A stretch of DNA of 44,532 bases from Lingula anatina. Lineage: Eukaryota > Brachiopoda > Lingulata > Lingulida > Lingulidae. Where the stretch lies: positions 126,001 through 170,532 of the forward strand of contig NW_019775534.1 of NCBI RefSeq assembly GCF_001039355.2, given 5' to 3'. Positions 12,070 to 22,182 of this stretch are shown here, one piece after another. The notes under the pieces were generated by a model that was not told where the DNA came from, did no database searches, and saw only the letters and a program-made list of their open reading frames with translations. Both the position numbers and the translations under genes were made by a program. Numbering within the stretch: position 1 is the stretch's first letter; each line of letters opens with the position of its first letter.

Positions 12070-13843
12070 ATGAAATTAAATTGTCTGCACCAACATCTTA
12101 CAAACCAACTGCCCTTTCCTGTCTTCCATGGTCTGAGCATATGCTATTCAAAAGCTAGTAACGGAACAAATTTAGCAGTTTTACAAGATGGACTTCAATT
12201 TGGTAGCATTTGAGATAAGGGGGATAGGGCAGTGTAAATATGTCTGAACTGTTCCATTCCAAGTCCAGTAGGAATGCACCCAAAGAGTGTGTAAACCACC
12301 CAGATGTATCTCTAACAAATTTAAAGTGGACACGCTATCTACATGAAGTATTTCTCAAGTGAATCTTTTTTTTTTCTTTTTTTTTTTTACCCTTGGAAAT
12401 AAAACTGAAAGAGAAGCATGCCAAGGAAAGCAAAAGTCACCTGTTGTGCATTTGCAATGTTAGATTTCCACTTTCTGTTGTGAAAAAAAATTCTAAGTAA
12501 GTTTTTTTAACATAGGAATAAAGGAGCCGATTCATACAAAACCTTTAACCCAAAAAAATGAACCAAATGCTATTATAACTTTTACCCAAGCTAAATAAGC
12601 AGTAGTCCAAATAAGTTGAACTGAGTACGACCAAATGTTTGTCCTAATATTATTATTATTTTTTTTTTAAATTTTATTTCATAAAATTTTATTTTTTGGT
12701 CTCAAATTTATTGGTATAAGTTCTTTTAGGAGACTGGCCCAAGTACATTTTTATGTATAGGGTCACCTTTTAAATCATTTTGAAAAATAATTTTTTACCC
12801 GAAAATTGAGAAATGGATAAGCAGATGAACAAGTATGCATGTATGTATATATTTAGGTAGATAGATAGAATATCTTTTTCTGTCCTAGGCTGAGAAATGA
12901 CATCAATTGGTTTGCCTTGCAAAAAATAAAAATATGCAGGCAGTAATTAAAATATACATTGCAACAACATGCGGGCACAGTAAAATATATTAATCATAGT
13001 TGGCTAGAACCTTTGCCATTGACATTTCCTTCATCAGCTGAACGAAGGGGCTATATTTTATGGACAAAAATTGCAGTGATCAATATTTCTTGATAATTTT
13101 ATTTTTTATGCAGGTAGCATCTGGTAGCACTAACGCTATATACTTACTTATAATTTATTTTATCTTGCAAAGAGTGAATGATAATATAATGGTACAGGTA
13201 TGTGTTTTTATCTTTGTGAGGAGCATATTTATTTTGCCTTTGATCAAACACACAGTCCAATTCAACGAGGAGATATAGCTACAATGGTAATTTTTATTTT
13301 ACAGTTATAGTATACAACCGTGTGCATGTGTAGATGATAAAAGTTTTGTAGATTATGGGAATGATTCAAAAATATTCTTAATAGTAAGTTGAGACTGTTT
13401 TTCAAATACATGACTTTATTAGTAAAAAAAGAATAAGAGTGGCTGAGTTCCTGTTGCTGAAGTTTCCAATTTGAAGTGATATTAGAGTAGAATTGAAATT
13501 AAACTGAAAATTTATGATGTTTAGATTGAGACCAGGAATGAATTGCTTTGGAAGCATGACTTTGCTAGGGTTTTATGAACATTCTTTTTTTTTAATGATA
13601 AGACATGTGAATTATTGTTTGCTGTATACATCCAAAAATTTTTTTTTAAATTTTGTGTAAGGAGAATTGAGACATTTTTCAGTCAGACTTACAGACAAAT
13701 TACACATGTACACACATTCATGCTCACTGTTTTCAGATGTATGGCACATGGAGTCCATAAGCCAGCACATATAAAACAAACTTGATCTTTTTACACAAAT
13801 TATATGTATTTTATATTCATGTCTCTTTTTTTCATCTTTCCAG
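12070..13843. other. Sequence 5' of the first hb coding exon
   Basis: No coding exon is seen. It is AT-rich with T-rich runs (12367-12389, 12658-12668) and a polypyrimidine stretch followed by CAG at 13841-13843, the splice acceptor of the first coding exon. The acceptor implies that at least one further 5' exon lies upstream, in this window or beyond it; it could not be located. Confidence 0.6.
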
Positions 13844-15156
13844 GAGGGATGCTCTACTGGAGGCTCGTTGGGCAATCTTCCCGCCACCAGTGATGTCCGT
13901 AGCAACAGCCAATCCCGAATCAACATCGCACTACATTGACAATAATCTAGGACATCCGCAAACAGCGACGCAGCAGAATGGCTACAATGAGGCCAGTTCG
14001 ATAAAGCAGCTTTTAACCAATCACATTCGCAGAGATTTGACCAATCAAACAGCAGGAGGATTGGAAAGCCAACACATACAGCAGACGACAGCACATCGTA
14101 ATCTAGGCGAAGTAAACGGAGAAGCCCAGTTTCCAATTGATGCTAAGCTAACAGCCAGTCAGATCTTACGGGATCAACCTGTTTATGCCAGCAGGGAGTT
14201 GATCGAAAGTAAGCTAGCACGCTCAAGTCTCTCTCCGCCACATACGCAGCCCCCGTTACATCACCAACAACCTTCGCCGACTCAGTTACCAAGGCTGGTG
14301 CCACACTTGCTGTCACCCCCTCTGGGCCCGACGGCAATTCCAGAAGGACAGATTCCATTGTCACCAGTTCAGCAGCCATCTTTAAGTGATTTACAGCTCA
14401 GACCTCCTAAGCAGCCTGAGCCTTCTGATTTGAAACAGTTTGATGTCCCGGAAGAAGCTCTGCCTGATGAAAAAGCCAAAGAGGACCTCATAAGTCAAAT
14501 CGTAGAAAGTCAATTGGCCAGTCATAGATATCGTGATCATGCTGCTTTCGCAAGCCAGCTCGTAACACCGCCACAAATTGCAGGTGACTCTGGTGGACCA
14601 ATTGGAGAGAGTCCAGTCAAGAATCCTGAAACAGCCGAGGCTCCAGCTTCCCCTTCTCTCAGCCAAAGTGTTGCTGAAACCAAAGACGAAACAACTATAA
14701 GTCCTACGACATCAACTGTTGTAGACCAACAGCCATTGCAAGACAAAGAAATGCCACAAGACAACCAAACTCTACCTCAAGGTCAGGGACAGGGTCAAGT
14801 TCATGACCTATCACCGCCATTGTCAAACACCAGTGTCCAGGAAGCTGCTGCTGCACCACAGCAGCCTCTGACACCAGGGGGTGTTGTTAGTCCCAGTACA
14901 AGCCAGTTCCAAAGTCCCGACCACAGCCTTCATTCAGGCATGGTACCAAGCCCATCGAAAAGTGATGGACAACTTGTGATTGACATGAACCAATCAGGTG
15001 GTGATTTTAATCGTTCTAATGCCTCCATTGCCAGCGATGACCTGTCGGACAACGAGGGTTATGTGTCGCAGTATACTCCCATAATGCCCGGTGATGCAGG
15101 GGACCATGGTTCTAACGATGGTTTTGTTTATCATTGCCATCTTTGCAGCTACTCAG
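13844..15156 (+). CDS. hb: hb exon with start codon and first half of finger 1
   Basis: The acceptor is a polypyrimidine run ending CAG at 13843 and the donor is CAG|GTGAGT at 15156/15157 (phase 1). Coding from ATG 13893 gives residues 1-421, ending inside zinc finger 1 after its two cysteines. Bases 13844-13892 are either 5' UTR or in-frame coding sequence. They hold an overlapping 14-codon upstream frame (13849-13893) whose TGA shares one base with the main ATG. Confidence 0.93.
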
Positions 15157-18100
15157 GTGAGTTAAAGAAAAAGATGAAATGGGCTTTGTCAGCTCTTTAT
15201 CCAATGTTAACTATGTTAAACCATGCCATTTGTTAGTGGTTTTGTTTATCATTGCCATATTTGTAGCTACTAAGGCTAGTTCAGAAAAAGAGAAGATGAG
15301 CTTTGTCACCTCCTCATCCAAAGTTAAACCATGTCCTTTGAAACTTCTCCACAGATAGATGAATTCACATTTCTTCATTTATGCCGAAATTTAAGTCTGC
15401 TTTGACCCAAAATAAATCAACAGGAGTCCATTTAAGTGAAATATAATCCCCATTTTACTACAGTGAAAAGAAAAAATACAAAATAAGACCATTTAAGACC
15501 AATAACCATTTAAGGCCAATGGTTGCTTTATTATTGTGAACTACAGTGTAGGAAGTAGAACAAATTTTGGTCTAAAATTTATGACCAGGTTTAGGTCTAA
15601 AGTTAATTTGTGAAACGGGCTATTATTGAGATAGATCATATCAAGTTTTTGGAACTGAGCCTTTATGTAAAGAGAAACCCTCTGTTGAGATAGGTTGTAT
15701 CAAGTTTTTTGGAAATGCGCCTGTATTTAAAGTGTGTGCATGACCATTCGCAGGTTTTAACACCAGTTTTGTCCTCTGGATACACAACATCTTCTAAAAC
15801 TGTCAACACATTATTTTCTGTCTGTCAAATTCTTATTTGCAAGCTTGCCTGTTTTACCAGTCTGTTGCTTTGTGAAATAACAAAACATGAGGGCCTCTAT
15901 GATTATAAACTCTTTTAAAAAAACATCCTTAGATCTCGGAAATCAAAACCAAAAAATGGTTTTGAAAATGTCTGACAAGATGCTGGTTTTGTCTGTCTGT
16001 AAATGGAAGCCTGGAGACTAAAATGAACACAAGATGAAATTATCTCGGTAGATTTTGTATTTGGAAGGAATTAGTTCCTAAAGCTCTGTTGGTCAGCAAA
16101 ATGAAAAGAATGTTTCTCTCCTGTAAGTATCCCTTTATATTTATGAAATAAGTATTCTCATGTGCTAACTACATGATAAGTTTTCTTTTAAAAAATGGCC
16201 TATTTTTTTTATAATAATGCATGTTTGATTACTTTATTTATTTTTGTATACTGGTGCTCATGTATTATTATTAATTTGTTTGAAATATCAGTACATTTCA
16301 TGTAATATTGAATTATGAGTGCTCCACAATTTTGGACACAATTTCTTCAGAATTTAGTAGCTATCTGGGTTCTAGTGGATAGTACGGTTGTGAACTTTGC
16401 ATCTTGGTCATCTTGGGCCCCTTTCACATCCTGCTTTGCACATTTCGGTATTGAAACACTTATGGATATTTACAACTTAATATCCTGGCATAAGAGAGTC
16501 ACTTAAACAGAGCCCAGGGCCCAGTTTTATAAAGGACGTTTAGCACTAAACAGTGGATAAGCCTAACCAGTGGATAAATTCTCCTAACACCTATTAACTA
16601 AAAGATGGTTAAATTGTGTTTCACATACAGTCTTCTGAAGGAAAACAGCCAATTAATTAACTGGCCAGTGTTTAACTGGATTAAATAATTATTTAAAGGT
16701 CAGTTAACTAACAGACTGTTTAGGTCTGGTTGGAGTTAAACACTGGTTAGTGCTAAACGTCCTTTATAAAACTGGGCCCAGGGGTGTTTAAGATGACCAG
16801 TAAAACACATCAACTTTGAAGGGTCCTCCAGTTGAAAGCAAACATGTGAAAGGGATGGAAACCCCCCACTCCACCCACCCAAAATTTGAAACTATACTTC
16901 TTAAGACCAGTCTGAGGGCTCATTCACATTGAAACTATCGGTCTACGTAGATCTGTTCAACTCTGTAGGGACTCTCGTTGAATGCAAGCGGTTTAACAGA
17001 TAAAGATGCACCCTCGAATACAGAAAAGTAGGTTGGGACACAGAAATCTGTTAAACTGATTGCATTCAGCTAGAGTCCACACAGAGTTGGGTTGATGTAC
17101 ATAGATTGATAGTTTCAATGGCCCTAAGTGATTTGATACCAACACATGTAAGGCACCATATAAAAAGTGCCTTAGATTATCTGGTTCAGTGGGTTGCTCT
17201 TATTGACCCAGTTCAAAACCATGCTCGCTATTATTATCTATAATTACCAAAGCTACCATGACCAGGGCTTTATAACCTGCATAGCTTTTTCTAACCTGAA
17301 TATGTGTCTGTTTTTTATGTAGTAATAATAATAGCAGCAATTTTTTTAAAGTATTGAAACTGTTGTTTACCTCCAATAGTACGCTTATCCATCTAGAGCA
17401 TCATAGGCTACGAAATATCAAATGTAAACAACTTCATTACTAGCTATTGACTTAAGAAAAAATTACTACTTTGTTCATAACAGAAGCTCTTTCAATATGT
17501 CTGTATTCTTCTTTTCAGGTACATCACGATTCCACTTTAACGCTCACATGAACAGTCATTTTGAACACCAGTGTCCACACTGCGATTACACGAGCCGCAC
17601 AGAAGGGCGGTTAAAACGCCACATCAAGGATTTTCATAGCTCCGTACCTCCTGACAACTACTCAGGAAATCGCATGCTGCGCACAGTGCAGAATCGCCCC
17701 AAACTATACCGCTGCAAACAGTGCGAGTTCGTAGCTCAAACTAAGGTAAAACACACTTTATTTGTTTTGTTAGTTTATGTTTATAAACTGCTTCATTCGG
17801 TGTGTCTGTTTGAATTAAATGTTGTTCACTATAAAGTTAGAGGAACAATTTTCATGCTCATATGAATGGTAGCAAGCAGCATGGCTGCCTTTAAACTAGA
17901 TTCTGTTCACTGTATAAGTTGACCCATTTTATTGGTCATGAAGTTTGTTCCTGAAACTAAGACCCCATTCCCATACTTTGATTGATCCAGCAGGATCGAG
18001 CCGTCTCCAGGAGGTTTCTCACTAAATTGCATTCAGCTTAAGTGGCTCTGATGTCGTTCAACAGCGCCGGTAGGTTCACCAGACATCTAAGCTACTTAAT

Positions 18101-19662
18101 GCAATTTAGCAAGAAACCCTTCTGAAATGGGTCAATCCTGCTAGATCGATTTAGGTATGGGAATGGGGTCTAAGACCCCAGTCCCATAGATTTTAGATCA
18201 ATCTATCCTTGTGGGGAGTCTCACTAGATTACTGTCAGCTTAGCCGGCTTAAGTGTCTGTCCTGCCTACAAAAAGCTGTAAGGGGGTAATTAACGATGGT
18301 GAGGACTCGGCTAACTGCAATTTAGCGTGAACCCCCAGGGAGTTAGGTCGATCTAAATCTAAATCTCTGGAGCGATCTAAATCTCTGGGAATGCACCCTA
18401 AGACAAGAACCAGCTCTTTGGCAAATGATCTTGTTTCCCTTCTTAAGTTTAAAACCAAAGGATCAGTGACGTTGCTTGGTTACTGTTTCTGTGGCATAAT
18501 CCTCTCCTCAGTCTCTAAATTCTTCCTGAAATATAAGCCCTGTCTTTATTTGCAATAATATTTGTTTCATCTTGGGTGGTATATGAAGAATGAGCAGGTG
18601 GAAAGTACACTGGTAAAAAGGTAAAAATTTGAGAATTTTAAGGCATTATTTTTACCTCTGCCAAGGAGGTTATGTTTTCACCCCTGTTTGTCTGTCTGTC
18701 TGTCTGTTTGTCATCAACATAACCTCAGGGTAGGTGGAAAATAGGTTAACTTAGAAGTGATTAGTTTTTGGTGGTGATCCGGATCAATAATCAATCAATA
18801 ATCAATAATAATCAAAAATCTCTGCCTTGGCGGAGGTCTGCGCTCTCAGAGTGCTTTTCTAGTATTTTCAACATATTAGTGTATATTACCAAGTGTATAT
18901 TTTATATGATCATAAATTAACACTCAAACCTAGATAGAAATTACTTCAAATCTTAATGTATAGAAAGATAATTAAATATTTGTGATGGAAAATATCAGTA
19001 AGTAAACATAAGTAAACATTTGCGATGAAAAAACAGTGGGTATAATTTCTACATAAAACAAAGCAGAGCAAATATCAAGGTCACAGAGCTTGGCTTCTGC
19101 AAGTGACAATTTTTTTCCCATAAAGTCAAATTTAGGTTGTTAATTGCCCTTACTGATGTGTTATCAGGGATAAATGTATTTAAACATTTTCTACAGCAAA
19201 AAATGCATTTTCCTAGCTCACATGTTGGGTGTCTGATCCAGCATGCAGTGATAGTAAAAATTTTCATTGTTGTATATTTTTGATTACTGTATTGTTTTGT
19301 TTGGTTTATCACACTTTTTTGTGAGTGTTGACATGATTATTAATTGATTCACTGAGTTATATCTGTTGTTCAGTACATTGGGAATTGTTGTTGAATGTTA
19401 CAATAATTGATAATTGTGATAAGAGAAATCGTATGATCTACTTATCTTGTCTAACATATGTCACTTGATGTCCTGAATTTTGCATCTCAGCATATCTTGT
19501 TTTTCTGTCATTCTGTTTGAGTTGAATTGATCATTTGATATCTATTTGAAGATAGTGATGAATTCTCTCTCTGTCTATCTCTCTTGCATGCACACACACA
19601 CACACGCACACACACATACACACACACACACACACACGGTCTCTCTTTTTCTATCTTACACT

Positions 19663-19694
<32 letters not shown>

Positions 19695-19711
19695 ACTCTC
19701 TCTTTCTCTCC

Positions 19712-19761
<50 letters not shown>

Positions 19762-22116
19762 ACACACACACACACACACAGAATAGTTTGGGCAGCCACA
19801 AATAAATGCATTCTATCAATCACTTTCCTTCATGTAAAGTACACATGACAAAACGCTCCCCCCTGACTTTTTTATCTGCTTGTAAAATATATTATGATGA
19901 ATTATGCATTTGTCCTCTATAGTATATGCATGGTCCCCCCATATATCACCGCTAAATAGGCATTGAAAGAAACATACCGCAAGTTTTTGGTCACATGGGA
20001 GTAGTTTTCATGGTGCCGAGGTCATACATAATGGGAAAAGATAAAGATGTTTTTGCGCTATAAAAAAAGAAAACAACCCGACGTGACGAAGATCATGAAT
20101 GGCAAAGTTAAATGAAATGATTGGAATGTAAAGGGAGGTATAGGGGAGATTGGAGTTTGTAGGAAATGCTGTTTGTTTTAGCCCATGTTCAGACTAGAAC
20201 TGATATGGATTGAAAGTGGGTCCTAAATGGAGTTTTAGTAGATTAGAGTACTTGGGATGCAGCCACGTGTCTCCATAGTTCTGGTCTGATCGTGACTGAT
20301 TTTAAAATATTTTAAGTTGGTATTTAATATCCTTAACATGGGGAAAATGCATCATTCCGCTGACTTTTTGATATCTGGAATGAGATGAAAAGGAAAATAA
20401 AAGCTTGCTAAATGAAAATTGACATAAGCTTTCTTAGTATGTAATTGCACCATCGAGTCCTTTGGGTATGATCTGCCCACGTTTAACACGAAATGTTTCC
20501 TTGGGTCTTATTGCTTTAAAAATGCCATTGAAATGTCCTTATTTCAAGAACTTTTGTTTCAAATCTTTCCGATTTGTTTCCAATTAGTCTACAGAAACTT
20601 TATCCTCAAGTAAGGGAATTCCCCCTCCTCTGCGAAAGGTGCATTCTTATAAATTGAAACTAAAGAAATGCATCTCACTTTTCATTTAGCGTAAAGGCTT
20701 GCACAAAAGCTTAAACCCTGGCTTTAGCCAATGAGAAAAAAAAATGATTTTAATCCTATTTGGTGGGTCATTTTGATTTTGTTAGTTGATAATATGATGG
20801 TCATTGATAGCTTAAAAGAGAGTTATGAGTGCCTGATTGTGGTAAAACTACAAGTAGCAGTTATAATAGTTATGAAAAGAAGTCGGAAATTTGCCAAAGA
20901 CATCAGGCCTTTCTGTACATCAAACATTATCCCAGTCCTCAATAATTTGAGAGATACCACAATCTAAAGCCTCCGGGAACACGGTTTTCTTGTTTTTCAC
21001 CTAGAAATCCCCAGTAACTTGCCAAACTAAAGTATTTGGTGCCTCCATTACATTATTCCACTGACCAATGAATAGAGATCAAGTTGAAGGGGTCACGTTA
21101 GTATTAGGCCATGGGGTTAAGTGTACTTGTGGTAAGGATTTTGTTGGTAGTGGAGAGGTGGGGGGGGGAGGTTTAAGTTACTGGAAAAAAAACATTTGAA
21201 CCTAGAGCATGTTTGGATAATTTGAAAATTAAGTCATCAATAAATGATAATTTCACAAATTTTCAGAACATGCCATGAAGCAATATTAAATGATAGAAAA
21301 TAAATAATAGTACACTAGTTTTAAAAATAAATTCTGGTAAGGGTATCATAAAGTTTGGTGGCTGATTTTGTGACAGATCAGGTTAGAACCAAAGCCCAAA
21401 AATTGGTCTTAATATTTACATAAAAATGTCTTCAATATCTGTTCATAATAAATTCATGACACTCACTTAAATTAAGTAATTGCTGCCATGTCATGTATTT
21501 ACCATATAATTGTTCTTGTTATTAATTAGCTTCCATGTTTCACACAATTTGCACAATTTCTGATTAACTTCCACTGCATAAATGCTACTGCTACTGTAGT
21601 GCCCCCTATACTTCACTTTAAAAACTAACAACTGGCTTTCCAGTTCTAGGAAGGCTTCATCTTATTACATGCACATGAGATGTTAACCGCATGAGGTATT
21701 TTGACCTTTAAATTCTGTCGCATTGTGCATTTGAAAGTCTGAGGTTTCAGCAGTCACTGGAGCCTCGATAAAGCTCACGCAAAAAAAAAATATAGAAAGC
21801 ATTTGATTATAAACCTAGAAAATTAAGCTCACCCAAGACATTGATGATAATGTAGTGAAAATTTGTTTATTTTTAGATTTGTCACTTGGAGTAGATACCA
21901 ACCTACGTAACAAGATGACAAAATCCTCCAGTGTTCAATATATCCTATTAACACGCGAATTGCAGGTGTATTTCTAAATAAATTCCTGGAAACACACCAG
22001 GAAACACATCAAAAGTAAAAAAAATATTATGGTGTTAAAAAAATACCCAACTGATATATAATCATTGTTATATATATATATATATATTGAAAGTAAAATT
22101 GTTTTTCCCTGTACGA

Positions 22117-22182
<66 letters not shown>

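Larger units (their letters stand above)
15346..17518 (+). other. Remainder of hb intron 1
   Basis: Intronic sequence with two MITEs (16518-16778 and 16916-17124) and no other coding signal. A tandem phrase around AGATAGRTYRTATCAAGTTTTTGG occurs twice at about 15629-15712. The acceptor TTCTTCTTTTCAG ends at 17518. Confidence 0.7.
17746..21870 (+). other. hb intron 2, main part
   Basis: Intronic sequence with a paired MITE locus (17961-18400), an interspersed repeat (18651-18863) and a CA/CT microsatellite (19564-19780). No other coding exon is seen; open frames in this part are short and without domains. 19900-20700 is non-repetitive and could hold regulatory sequence, but nothing specific can be shown. 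Confidence 0.65.

Noticed and set aside
13612-14136. 174-codon minus-strand open frame opposite the first hb exon
   Set aside because: Shadow of the hb coding strand, crossing the hb splice acceptor; no domain.
19564-19780. CRISPR-like or coding periodicity
   Set aside because: Simple dinucleotide repeats in an animal intron; no spacers and no coding meaning.
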